A DNA stretch of 64,000 nt from an uncultured Muribaculaceae bacterium (GTDB lineage Bacteria > Bacteroidota > Bacteroidia > Bacteroidales > Muribaculaceae): assembly GCA_910578665.1 (NCBI GenBank), contig CAJTQU010000009.1:3122-67121 (forward strand), read 5' to 3'. This document shows positions 43,201-50,992 of the stretch, piece by piece. How positions within the stretch are numbered: the stretch's first letter is position 1; each line of letters opens with the position of its first letter. A program made the translations under genes and the position numbers. Below the pieces are notes generated by a model. That model was not told where the DNA came from. It did not search any database and was given only the letters and a program-made list of their open reading frames with translations.

Positions 43201-45937
43201 CAGTATAAAGCACCTTAGACCCCGGATAAGAAGAACCGACAGGCACTTTCACACTTTTGGCTCCCTTGTCGGCATACAGCAAATTATTTGGCAGCCACAA
43301 TACTGATTCGACAGGAGGCACTTTGTCATCAGTACGGAACAAGGCAAATTCTCTGCTGACATCCTCGCCATTATATGTTACTGTCAAAGTATATTTGCCA
43401 GAGGGAAGGTCATCACTTGTAAAAGTTAATGTGAGATCGTCACTTACACCCTCTTTACATATATGGTTGTCACTTCCTTTAAGCACATATGAATACTGAA
43501 GCTTCTCACCTGTGCCTCCCGAAAACAAAATATTGGCCTTTACCGGTCCTGCAGAAGCATTAATACGAGTAGGAAGATCGATATCAATACTTGATGCATT
43601 ACCCATGTAGAACGTGTAAAACTCGCTTTCCTGGCTTTCACCGGCCGAAGACGTAGCTTTTGCACGCAACGTATACACGCCTATAGTATATTTAGTGTCC
43701 TTAAGGTTCTCCGTTGGTAACAAAAGTGAGAAATTTCCATCCCTATCAGTCTTAACATCACAACTATACCGTGATTCACCTCCGTAATAACCAAACATAT
43801 ATGGTGGTCGATACACAACCGACAGTGTCACTGCGGCATTAACCAACGGCATGCCGCTATATGTCATCACCCGGCCTTCAATTCTAATGTCATCACCTGC
43901 TTTATATGTGTTATTCTGTGTCTTTGCTTCCACAAAGAATGTAGGCTGTTTATACTCCTCAACGTTAAAAGCCGTACTGCCGATATTGTCACTATCATAA
44001 ATGACACTTATGCTGAAACGGCCAAGCATACCACGTCTGGGTAAATGAAACACACCCGAGGCACGGCCTGTTTTATCTGTAGTAAGGTGCAACGAATCGC
44101 AAACTTCGCCCGAAGCGTTACGCAACTCGAGCATCACTGCCTTGTCACTCAACAACCTCGGCTTATCTGGGTCACAGTCATAGGCAACTATACCGAAACG
44201 ACATGTGTCTCCCGGATGATAAATAGACAGATTTGTATAAACCTTGGCTTCCAGGTCCTCTGAACCGGTGTAATATCCTTTTCCGAAAGATTTGGAGGCC
44301 TTGTCCGCACCTTTCCTGGCTGTTATTGAATATGACACCCAGTTATTCTTAGATACTGCCGGAAAAGATACATAACCATCAGAATTAGTCTTAGATGAAG
44401 ACACAACCCTATCATTATCTTTAAACTGAACCCTGACGTCTGGCAGAGGGGTGCCATTATGCGCATCAAGAACATAAGCCCGGCCCGATGTCCCTATACT
44501 TTCAGGAGCTACAGTCACAATACTCAAATCAGAAACATCAAAAATAAAAGCGGTATTCTGGCAAAGCAACTTGCTGCGGTCATCGGTAGAAACAGATGAC
44601 GGACATACTATATACTGTCCTATGGGCTGCGCTCCGAAATCAATAACACACGTATCGGAAGATTCGCAAACTTCCACAGGCTTCGATAATATAAATTTAG
44701 ACGATGCCGGATTTGACAGAACACTTTCCCTCATTATCTTGTAATTCCATTCCTCGGAAAGACGGAACAAATGAAGATATGTGCCTGGTGCAAAATTTGA
44801 GATATTAATATTAAATTTTATGGGTTGGCCTGTCACATATTGTTGCTGGGCTGTTCCAGAAATACTAGTTACAGAAATATTATTCAGTGCATTTATGGCC
44901 CCGTTAATATTCGCATAATCCGGATGAGCTTTGACGGCATCGCTTAACAAACCGGATATTTCGTCATGCAAGGTCTGCGCCTGTTTGTTTGAGACGTTGG
45001 TCTTGCTTGCCGCTATCAGGAATTCAATCGCGTACGGGCTATAACTGTACTTCTTATATGCACCGATAAGCCGTTCGGCCTCAATATCCCCTGTCAAATC
45101 GGAAAGTGTGGGTGGATATGCCACTGTGAGCGCCGCGACATTTCCACTGCGCAGAGCGAGTTCATAACGAGTGTTTATTATCCTTTTGTAAAGCTCTGAT
45201 GCGCGGTCTGACGGAGTCTCAGCGTAAGACACGGTAAACGGAATACGCTCCGTATCCGTAAAATTTTTCAGCTGCACTATGCTCCGCTGAGCTATAACAC
45301 TGTATAAGTCAGGATAAAATTCAGGCTCAAGTTTAGATATAAATGGGGTAAGCACACTTTCCCATTCTTTCACCGGAACGGCTGCAAGCACGTCACTGCC
45401 GGCAACAGCCTTTTCCACAAGAGATATTACCTTTTGGGACAAAAGTCCTTTGCTCCATTCATAGGGATCAGACGGATATCTGTCCAAAGACAGCGTACGT
45501 TGGTCAAACTTATACCTGTTTCTAGTATAAAGCGAACTATACATCTGCGCCTCCAATGAATATAGAAGTGATGCTGTAACCTGGTCACTTTCAGCCGCGA
45601 TGGAATCCACCATACCGGCTACTCCGGCAAACCTGTCAGAACTAATTTCATTGTTTCCCAATACAAGGAGCACAACCTGGTTTACAACCTCCTGTCCGTC
45701 ACCTTTCGCCATAGCATTGCGCAATGCCACAGTCGCCTTATCAATAACAGTCTGCGGATAGGCAAAATCCGGCATTTCCCGATTTTTATATTTCTCAGGC
45801 ATATTCTCTTGCTCCGACTTAACAACCTTGCCCGTCGCAGGAGCCTTTCTCCTAGAGCCGGCATATACATCCACAGACGGGATTAAAGCGAATGCCGCCA
45901 TAATTAACGCTATAACGCGTATGAAGTGTTTTTCCAT
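40244..45937 (-). CDS. alpha-2-macroglobulin family protein, without thioester motif
   Basis: 1897-residue exported protein, the largest in the window. A signal peptide (VIALIMAAFALIPSVDVYA) is followed by an N-terminal helical region (about 40-360), several macroglobulin beta domains (MG2-like segment near YKAGDDIRIEGRVMTYSG), a bait-like region, the A2M domain (about 1200-1260, FEAPDFNTTWQLQMLAYLPD) and a C-terminal alpha/alpha toroid. At the place of the reactive CxEQ thioester the sequence reads QYCDNPVWYCVTALP (about 1345). So it would trap proteases by bait cleavage only, or act in another way. Nearest upstream genes are a Spy-like protein, an anti-sigma-like protein and an ECF sigma factor, not the pbpC partner seen in enterobacteria. 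Confidence 0.93.
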   Translation of the reverse strand: MEKHFIRVIALIMAAFALIPSVDVYAGSRRKAPATGKVVKSEQENMPEKYKNREMPDFAYPQTVIDKATVALRNAMAKGDGQEVVNQVVLLVLGNNEISSDRFAGVAGMVDSIAAESDQVTASLLYSLEAQMYSSLYTRNRYKFDQRTLSLDRYPSDPYEWSKGLLSQKVISLVEKAVAGSDVLAAVPVKEWESVLTPFISKLEPEFYPDLYSVIAQRSIVQLKNFTDTERIPFTVSYAETPSDRASELYKRIINTRYELALRSGNVAALTVAYPPTLSDLTGDIEAERLIGAYKKYSYSPYAIEFLIAASKTNVSNKQAQTLHDEISGLLSDAVKAHPDYANINGAINALNNISVTSISGTAQQQYVTGQPIKFNINISNFAPGTYLHLFRLSEEWNYKIMRESVLSNPASSKFILSKPVEVCESSDTCVIDFGAQPIGQYIVCPSSVSTDDRSKLLCQNTAFIFDVSDLSIVTVAPESIGTSGRAYVLDAHNGTPLPDVRVQFKDNDRVVSSSKTNSDGYVSFPAVSKNNWVSYSITARKGADKASKSFGKGYYTGSEDLEAKVYTNLSIYHPGDTCRFGIVAYDCDPDKPRLLSDKAVMLELRNASGEVCDSLHLTTDKTGRASGVFHLPRRGMLGRFSISVIYDSDNIGSTAFNVEEYKQPTFFVEAKTQNNTYKAGDDIRIEGRVMTYSGMPLVNAAVTLSVVYRPPYMFGYYGGESRYSCDVKTDRDGNFSLLLPTENLKDTKYTIGVYTLRAKATSSAGESQESEFYTFYMGNASSIDIDLPTRINASAGPVKANILFSGGTGEKLQYSYVLKGSDNHICKEGVSDDLTLTFTSDDLPSGKYTLTVTYNGEDVSREFALFRTDDKVPPVESVLWLPNNLLYADKGAKSVKVPVGSSYPGSKVLYTVYGAGLPVVYGLIDVNACNVAIDVQAPTRLYDLVYVQFAAVHDGIVERGTVRILPDSAKYGVEVKAISFRDKINAGGKERWKFRYTYENKPLPGMPVIATLSDKALNSIVPFRWAKISVPNNEVGNLLEVPYSGLSYFNFSLDHKYLKPLQIEAPWIDTYGLSLSSGYSQLQKMLYGARSMPNEAPVIAYGVAASKGGLNRAAKQEVYDTVTLTEEEAASEEAGVAESGIKADLRPSECPSAFFMPGLSTDGDGVLEISFEAPDFNTTWQLQMLAYLPDLRSSVNVMDAVASKPVMVSANPPRFLRTGDRTLLQSVLFNNTGKEAMLSAKIEIFDPLTDRVLFERLFSAEQVGANAERVVGIEFTVPSDIEFIGYRVIGESGAYADGEQSLIAIHPSSSPVIDSYPFYLAVDSDSYSMKLPKMDDRASVTLQYCDNPVWYCVTALPDMSYDKSSNIFSRVNALYGNAVAAGLAKQYPQLRDAIKAWTDSADSTLVSPLQRNPELKAIALENTPWVSNAAAETIRMSRLANLLDSEVNSNAIENALAELAEMQSDNGGWSWCPGMDDSMFITGQIMWRMGMLKSMGYLPESKQIDQMLEYAVKYIDGEILSEYKRNKHVYSEDIMLNWLYVRSFFPSIKASGEFGRLKNVALKAIVKGWKKYGIYGKATAATLLYRENYPMEARSVLESLRQTALSSPERGVWFDNLRSGTFSPDNVLVTTAQALEAFAEIEPGSPMIDGMRQWLVIQRQAQDWGSDQQLAEVVYVILSSGSDWTVADTPASFSLDGRPISIPARDRITGSFTVSLDSRMASGAELSIVKGRGHQSWGGVCTRYIAPVADVKAFSESDVSIAKRLLVVDESDNGTTVRELGNSPLKVGQRIRVELTVTTARDIDYATVTDERPGCLAPADQVSRYTWQDGIGYYREVRNDVTDFFFYRLPRGTFIITYDTFVSQEGEYANGIATLQSLYAPMLSAHSAGQIVTVNR

Positions 45938-46104
45938 ATCGATATAGTTTAGAGGTTATAATTTATAATAACTGGGAAACTCTCGCATAAGAACGAAAAT
46001 CACACCGTATACACTGGTTTATAAAAAACAATGAACTCATGTAGTAACGTGTGGGTATCTACGCAAGTTCATTTAAAATTAATAAGAAATTATGATAATA
46101 TTTA

Positions 46105-46578
46105 CTACTTCTTCCGGGCTTTGGCCTTAGATTTTTTACCCTTGCGCTGCATATCCATGATCTTCCGGTGAAATTTATGCTCTGCATGCTTAAGCAAATA
46201 CAGCTGCTTGGGTGTCAAAAGTGTCTTAAGTTGCTGAAAACATGATTTCTCCAAATCCCCTTCACGATATTTGAATACAGCCATTGCCTCCGCCATACCG
46301 GAATATTCGGCATCGGAATGGCCCTCTTTATTTTTGAATGCTTTGAAGCGAGTACCCATGTCATCAAACAGGCTTTCACGGTCATGGTCAAACTGAGTAT
46401 ATATTTTTGTAAAATCAGCCTGCTTGTCTGCCGGAAGGTCTATCTCCTGTATCAGATATTTAATTTTAAATTCCTGCAATTCGGCACGCATCCGGGCTGA
46501 CTTGCCACTATGCTGGGCAACAGCCGGAGCCACGCTCATGATGCACAACAATACAATAGTAATAATCTTATTCACCAT
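46105..46578 (-). CDS. small exported helical protein, Spy/CpxP-like
   Basis: 157 residues with a clean signal peptide (IITIVLLCIMSVAPAVAQ). The mature part is all-helical and charged, with LPADKQADFTKIYTQFD and LLTPKQLYLLKHAEHKFHRKI, which resemble the LTxxQ repeats of Spy/CpxP periplasmic chaperones at low similarity. The C-terminus is a run of Lys/Arg/Ala. It follows the anti-sigma-like gene after 12 bases, as in Bacteroidetes sigma-anti-sigma-Spy gene sets. A role in sensing or buffering envelope stress is inferred from the context. Confidence 0.75.
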   Translation of the reverse strand: MVNKIITIVLLCIMSVAPAVAQHSGKSARMRAELQEFKIKYLIQEIDLPADKQADFTKIYTQFDHDRESLFDDMGTRFKAFKNKEGHSDAEYSGMAEAMAVFKYREGDLEKSCFQQLKTLLTPKQLYLLKHAEHKFHRKIMDMQRKGKKSKAKARKK

Positions 46579-46590
46579 TATATAAAAACT

Positions 46591-47118
46591 TTACATGTAA
46601 TAAAATTCTTCTGAAGTATCAGCATCAAGCGCGGCCTGAAGCTGGTTAATATCAATATCGCCGGCATCTACTGCAGCATTGGTATATTCCATGATCACTT
46701 CATCCAGATCTTCTTCTGACACCTCTGGAACCTGCGGCATGTCACCATTATCAGAAGCAGGTTCACTGTCTTCTACTATTATAACCGAGGAAGAACCGAC
46801 CAAGGGTGTAGCCACCTCGGGAGAACTCATGGCCTGTGCTATCATAGCCGGAGGATTGTCCAATGAAACTTCGGTCCCTGCCGGTGCAGACTGGATCATG
46901 GTAACCATTTTCATAGTGCACCATATGCCGGCAAACATAGCGGCAAGATACACGTATGGCTTCATGCGCTGCCAGCGAGTCATCTTAACAACGGGAGGGG
47001 TCTCGCGTTCCGGCAGTTCCGAGCCAATCTTGGCAAAAACCTGGTCAAAATACCCGTCAGGCACACTAAAACCAGTGTCACTGCCATATCTTTGTCTTAT
47101 CTTGTCTTCTGCCTTCAT
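46591..47118 (-). CDS. single-span membrane protein in anti-sigma position
   Basis: 175 residues. The cytoplasmic N-terminal part (about 1-50) contains FSVPDGYFDQVFAKIGSELPE, a short motif frequent in membrane proteins next to ECF sigma genes in Bacteroidales. One membrane helix follows (about 54-75, VYLAAMFAGIWCTMKMVTMI), then an acidic periplasmic tail ending in YYM. No zinc anti-sigma (HxxxCxxC) motif is present. It lies 247 bases after the sigma gene, with a strong hairpin between, and 12 bases before the Spy-like gene. Anti-sigma function is an inference from position and topology. Confidence 0.65.
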   Translation of the reverse strand: MKAEDKIRQRYGSDTGFSVPDGYFDQVFAKIGSELPERETPPVVKMTRWQRMKPYVYLAAMFAGIWCTMKMVTMIQSAPAGTEVSLDNPPAMIAQAMSSPEVATPLVGSSSVIIVEDSEPASDNGDMPQVPEVSEEDLDEVIMEYTNAAVDAGDIDINQLQAALDADTSEEFYYM

Positions 47119-47295
47119 GTCAGTTTGTTTTTATTCTTACAACTTAGACAAAGGGGACATAGCTAAGTTTAATCAGAATTAAAAAATTTTTTGACTACAA
47201 ATGAACTTTCAACAAAGCCATTCCGTTATAATTACAGAAAAAGAAATCGTTTCATGATGTTAGGTTAGTTCGAAAAAGTATTATGAAAAACACGT

Positions 47296-47327
47296 AAAAG
47301 CGGCAGGCTGCGAAGTCTGCCGCTTTT
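47296..47327 (-). terminator. hairpin between sigma gene and anti-sigma-like gene
   Basis: AAAAGCGGCAG at 47296-47306 pairs with CTGCCGCTTTT at 47317-47327. Three more inner pairs make a 14-bp stem with a four-base loop. On the minus strand it ends TTTT and sits 39 bases after the sigma-factor stop. It should end most sigma transcripts, so the genes below need read-through or their own promoter; I find no clear promoter box in 47119-47295. Confidence 0.82.
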
Positions 47328-47365
47328 GTCTCATCCGGCAGAAAGGCATATGTATCCGCCCCGTA

Positions 47366-47932
47366 TCATTCCTTATTTTCGAAATATACCTCTATTTTTT
47401 TGACAGCGTGATGGTAATTGGCTTTTAGCGCACCAGTACTCGTACCCATAATTTCCGATATCTGGTCATAGCTCATATCATCGAAATACCTCATATTGAA
47501 AACGATGCGCTGCTTCTCCGGCAACATCGCTATTGCCTTGTGTAGCTCCTGCTTCAACTCGTCACCGTCAAAATATTTATCAGCCACAAGATATTCCGCC
47601 AAATAACTGTCACAACCGTCTTCATCAGCCGAGACATTGCGGCGGCCGCGCTCCTTGTTCAAAAAATTAATACTCTCGTTCACGGCGATTTTGTGCAACC
47701 ATGTCGACAGCTTTGCGGTACCCCGGAAACTGTCAAGATTATTCCACGCCTTGAGAAAAGTATTCTGTAACAAATCCGAAGCATCTTCATGCCTCACTAC
47801 CATTTTGCGTATCTGCCAATAAATCTGTTCCCCGTAGGTGCGCATCAACGTGTCAAACGCTTCACGCGACGTATCAGGCTTTTGCAAGTCTGAGACAAGC
47901 TGCTTCTCATCTATTTTGGGAGTATATGCCAT
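47366..47932 (-). CDS. RNA polymerase sigma factor, ECF subfamily
   Basis: 188 residues. Region 2 (about 25-95) includes HEDASDLLQNTFLKAWNNL and the promoter-melting segment FRGTAKLSTWLHKIAVN. Region 4 (about 130-180) has LPEKQRIVFNMRYFDDMSY and a helix-turn-helix ISEIMGTSTGALKANYHHA. No regions 1 or 3, as expected for ECF factors. The likely regulon includes the genes immediately downstream (single-span protein, Spy-like protein, possibly the A2M), but no shared promoter motif can be shown here. Confidence 0.93.
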   Translation of the reverse strand: MAYTPKIDEKQLVSDLQKPDTSREAFDTLMRTYGEQIYWQIRKMVVRHEDASDLLQNTFLKAWNNLDSFRGTAKLSTWLHKIAVNESINFLNKERGRRNVSADEDGCDSYLAEYLVADKYFDGDELKQELHKAIAMLPEKQRIVFNMRYFDDMSYDQISEIMGTSTGALKANYHHAVKKIEVYFENKE

Positions 47933-47956
47933 CAGGCTGTCTAAAAGTTTGAGTAT

Positions 47957-47965
47957 GCGAAATTA
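47957..47965 (-). promoter_or_regulatory. possible -7 box for the sigma-factor gene
   Basis: TAATTTCGC on the minus strand, one mismatch from TAATTTTGC, 24 bases before the start codon. Tentative. Confidence 0.4.
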
Positions 47966-47999
47966 CTAATTAATTTGCGTACCGGCACCAGCTTCAACA

Positions 48000-49331
48000 T
48001 TATTTAACTAAAACGGGCATAACACGGCGCACATTCTTTCGATACAGCAGGCAGAGGCCCACACCACGCACAAACAAATATGACAAAAACGCGGTCCAAA
48101 GTCTGGCATTTCCCTGAAATCCTGATAACTGACCGCATACAGGTATGAAATTAATAGCGAAAAACACCAATGCGGACAGCATTGTCACCACCAACATGGC
48201 ACGGGTGGCGGTCAGCCCTATATATATGCCGTCATATATAAAAGCAGCCACGGTAATACATGGAATGGCAAACAAAAACACCCGGTACCGCACGAGGTGT
48301 CCAAGCACGACAGGGTCATCTGTGATAAATGCTCCTATCTGCCCGTAAAAGGCAATATAAAGCAATGTGAAACACAATGCCATGGCAGCGCCCCACAGCA
48401 TCATATATCGCACTGTACGCCCCATAAGGAGCGTATCGCCGCCACCAACGCATTTTCCCGTCAGAGCCTCGGCTGAAAATGCAAAACCGTCCATAAAGTA
48501 GGAAAACAATATGAAGAACTGCATCATCACAGCATTTGTTGCAAGTATGTCGCTTCCAAGCCTAGCGCCTATGGCCGTAACACCCATTGATACAGCCATT
48601 ATACAGAAAGAACGCAGAAATATATCGCTGTTGACACGGAAAAATCTTCCCATTCCGGTCCAAGCCAGTGCCTGCCCCAAAGAACAGAACGGCAACTTTC
48701 GCCCATGAAAACGCCACGCAAGCAGCAGAGCCAGCAACAATCCGAACCAGTTGGCGGTAAGCGTACCGATAGCAGTACCCATAAACCCCATGTCCAAACC
48801 AAACGCGCACAACACGCTCACACCGATATTGACAACATTTGTGGCTACAGCCACCACCATGGGGCAGACACCTGACTGCATACCCAGAAACCATCCGCTC
48901 ACAGACATTGTGGCCAGCATGGCAGGAGCGCCCCAAATTACCGTTGAAAAATATGATTTCGCAAGTGATCCCACTCCTGCCTCAGGACTTATAATGCGTA
49001 GTACAAGTTCGCGCAGCGGCCACTGCAACAATACAATAACCACGCCTATTCCAGAGGCGAGAAAGAATGCCCTGGAAAACACACGGGCAACTTGTGCATC
49101 ATCGCCGGCACCACAAGCCTGGGCTGTCAGCCCGGTAGTTCCCATGCGAAGAAAACCAAAGCACCAGAATACCACGTTTATCATCATGGTGCCTACGGCT
49201 ATACCCCCTATAAAACTCGTATCGCCCAAATGTCCCGCTATGGTTGTGTCACACAGGCCCAGCAACGGCACTGTTATATTGCTTAGTATCGAAGGAAACG
49301 CTATGCGCAATATGTCTCGGTTAATATTCAT
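48000..49331 (-). CDS. MATE-family efflux transporter (DinF-like)
   Basis: 443-residue inner-membrane protein with 12 predicted helices in two similar halves; exports drugs or metabolites by cation antiport. I start it at the ATG at 49331 (MNINRDILRIAFPSILSN), which matches the DinF subgroup. The frame remains open to 49445, but that extension overlaps the divergent ispE start. DTTIAGHLGDTSFIGGIAVG, TTGLTAQACGAGD and SAEALTGKCVGGGD are the conserved loops of the family. The substrate cannot be predicted. It diverges from ispE. Confidence 0.93.
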   Translation of the reverse strand: MNINRDILRIAFPSILSNITVPLLGLCDTTIAGHLGDTSFIGGIAVGTMMINVVFWCFGFLRMGTTGLTAQACGAGDDAQVARVFSRAFFLASGIGVVIVLLQWPLRELVLRIISPEAGVGSLAKSYFSTVIWGAPAMLATMSVSGWFLGMQSGVCPMVVAVATNVVNIGVSVLCAFGLDMGFMGTAIGTLTANWFGLLLALLLAWRFHGRKLPFCSLGQALAWTGMGRFFRVNSDIFLRSFCIMAVSMGVTAIGARLGSDILATNAVMMQFFILFSYFMDGFAFSAEALTGKCVGGGDTLLMGRTVRYMMLWGAAMALCFTLLYIAFYGQIGAFITDDPVVLGHLVRYRVFLFAIPCITVAAFIYDGIYIGLTATRAMLVVTMLSALVFFAINFIPVCGQLSGFQGNARLWTAFLSYLFVRGVGLCLLYRKNVRRVMPVLVK

Positions 49332-49335
49332 GGCA

Positions 49336-49343
49336 CAAAAATA
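49336..49343 (-). promoter_or_regulatory. -7 box immediately before the MATE start codon
   Basis: TATTTTTG on the minus strand is followed after 4 bases (TGCC) by the ATG. If used, the mRNA is leaderless or nearly so. Confidence 0.5.
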
Positions 49344-49376
49344 CAAATATTCCCCCGTTATTCCGATAATCTTGCG

Positions 49377-49385
49377 TAATTTTGC
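49377..49385 (+). promoter_or_regulatory. -7 box for ispE
   Basis: TAATTTTGC, 19 bases before the ATG at 49405. Back-to-back with the MATE promoter, 33 bases apart. Confidence 0.65.
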
Positions 49386-49404
49386 AGTGAAAAGAGTTAT
49401 TGCC

Positions 49405-50268
49405 ATGATTGTATTCCCAAATGCTAAAATAAACCTCGGCCTCAATATAGTAAGCAGACGCCCTGACGGCTATCATGACCTGCTGACTATTTTTTATCCC
49501 GTGGGACGCTATGCCGGCACACCCTCTGACAGCGGCAGACTGGCAGATATAATAGAAATCACTCCTTCGACTTCAGATACAGACTCTATGAAAGTCACAG
49601 GACGGCATATAGACTGCCATATGCACGACAATCTGGTCTGGAAAGCCCTGCAACTTTTCCGCAAGAGCGTGCCTGATTTACCTACAGTAGACATAAAGCT
49701 GGAAAAACATCTGCCTGACGGTGCCGGAATGGGAGGAGGTTCGGCAGACGCATCCTTTACTCTTCGCGCATTAAACGAAATAGCAGGAAACCCGATAACT
49801 ATGGATGACCTAGCTAGAATGGCATTAAATCTGGGGGCTGACTGTCCTTTCTTCATATACAATACTCCGTGCATCGGAACAGGCACCGGCGAAATACTCA
49901 CTCCAGTCAGTCTGGATCTGGGCAACTACACTCTCGCGGTGCTAAAACCCTCCGAAGGGATCAGCACACGCGATGCATTTGCCCGTATAACGCCGTCTGT
50001 CCCCACGTACACTCCGGAAAAATTACTCGATATGCCGGTAGAACAATGGCGTGATCGGATGACAAACGATTTTGAACAGCCAATGTTCGCACTGCACCCA
50101 GAACTAAGAGAGATAAAGGAATATCTGTATGAAAGCGGTGCCGTATATGCATCTATGACCGGGTCTGGGTCTGCATTTTACGGACTTTTTAATAATCCGG
50201 AAAAGGCAAGGCAGTGTGCATGTGAAGCCCCTACCCCGTTTACCGCAGTCTCGTCATTGTTTCTATGA
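49405..50268 (+). CDS. ispE: 4-diphosphocytidyl-2-C-methyl-D-erythritol kinase
   Basis: GHMP kinase of the non-mevalonate isoprenoid pathway; phosphorylates CDP-methylerythritol. 287 residues from the ATG at 49405. The frame continues upstream for 218 codons, but these lie antisense to the MATE gene and do not resemble a protein. NAKINLGLNIVSRRPDGYHDL is present at the N-terminus, split here as AKINLGL and RRPDGYHDL. The ATP-binding PDGAGMGGGSADAS and the C-terminal ASMTGSGSAFYGLF complete the three GHMP motifs. No other isoprenoid gene is next to it. Confidence 0.96.
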   Translation: MIVFPNAKINLGLNIVSRRPDGYHDLLTIFYPVGRYAGTPSDSGRLADIIEITPSTSDTDSMKVTGRHIDCHMHDNLVWKALQLFRKSVPDLPTVDIKLEKHLPDGAGMGGGSADASFTLRALNEIAGNPITMDDLARMALNLGADCPFFIYNTPCIGTGTGEILTPVSLDLGNYTLAVLKPSEGISTRDAFARITPSVPTYTPEKLLDMPVEQWRDRMTNDFEQPMFALHPELREIKEYLYESGAVYASMTGSGSAFYGLFNNPEKARQCACEAPTPFTAVSSLFL

Positions 50269-50369
50269 ACGTTATGAGGAGCTGTGTTGTTAATTTTCTG
50301 TGCAGACTTATAAAAACACCGGCCGTTAAGCATTTAACACTTTTTGGAGCGGTTTTTGTATATAAATTC

Positions 50370-50378
50370 TAAATTTAC
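50370..50378 (+). promoter_or_regulatory. possible -7 box for grpE-dnaJ
   Basis: TAAATTTAC, one mismatch from TAAATTTGC, 12 bases before the ATG of grpE. TTTG at 50343-50346 is 23 bases upstream, slightly far. I see no CIRCE-type inverted repeat, so HrcA control is not indicated. Confidence 0.4.
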
Positions 50379-50390
50379 AACATAAGAAAT

Positions 50391-50978
50391 ATGGACAAAC
50401 AAAATAAGAAAATGAACGAGGAAGAGATGCTGGCTGCCGAAGAACAGCCTCAGGAAATCCAGGAACAACTGGCAGAGGCCGAGACTGAAGAGACTGACGC
50501 GGTAGAGAACTCCATAGACCCGTTGGAATCAAAAGTAGCAGAACTGGAAGCTTCTCTTGAGAAGGAGAAAAAGGAATATCTTTTCCTTATGGCCGACTTT
50601 GACAATTTCCGCAAAAGAACTATAAAAGAAAAAGCTGAAATTATCAAAAACGGAGCAGAACAAGCAATGAAAGGGCTGCTTCCAATAGTAGATGACTTCG
50701 AACGAGGTCTTGAAGCTACTAAAGACGCAACCGACGCAGGACCCGTGCTAGAAGGCATGGAGCTGATTTACAATAAGCTTGTAAAGTATATGGCCGATAA
50801 CGGCGTACAGCCCATGCAGACCAACGGTTCGCCCTTTGACGCTGACCTGCACGAAGCCATTGCCCAGGTGCCGGTGCCCGGTGACGAGCAAAAAGGACAG
50901 ATCATAGACACTGTTTCCAAAGGATACACTATCAATGGCAAGGTGCTCCGCCACGCCAAAGTGGTCGTAGGCCAATAA
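50391..50978 (+). CDS. grpE: nucleotide exchange factor GrpE
   Basis: 195-residue cochaperone that releases ADP from DnaK. A long acidic, coiled-coil N-terminal part (about 5-85) leads to the core DFDNFRKRTIKEKAEI and the C-terminal beta-wing with GSPFDADLHEAIAQVPVPGD and GYTINGKVLRHAKVVVGQ. The length is normal. dnaJ follows after 14 bases; dnaK is not in the window, so this organism splits dnaK from its cochaperone pair. Confidence 0.97.
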   Translation: MDKQNKKMNEEEMLAAEEQPQEIQEQLAEAETEETDAVENSIDPLESKVAELEASLEKEKKEYLFLMADFDNFRKRTIKEKAEIIKNGAEQAMKGLLPIVDDFERGLEATKDATDAGPVLEGMELIYNKLVKYMADNGVQPMQTNGSPFDADLHEAIAQVPVPGDEQKGQIIDTVSKGYTINGKVLRHAKVVVGQ

Positions 50979-50992
50979 AACCAGATGTAAAG

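Noticed and set aside
48751..49404. A 218-codon N-terminal extension of the ispE frame
   Set aside because: It lies antisense to the MATE gene, resembles no protein, and the IspE family begins at the ATG at 49405, right after a promoter box.
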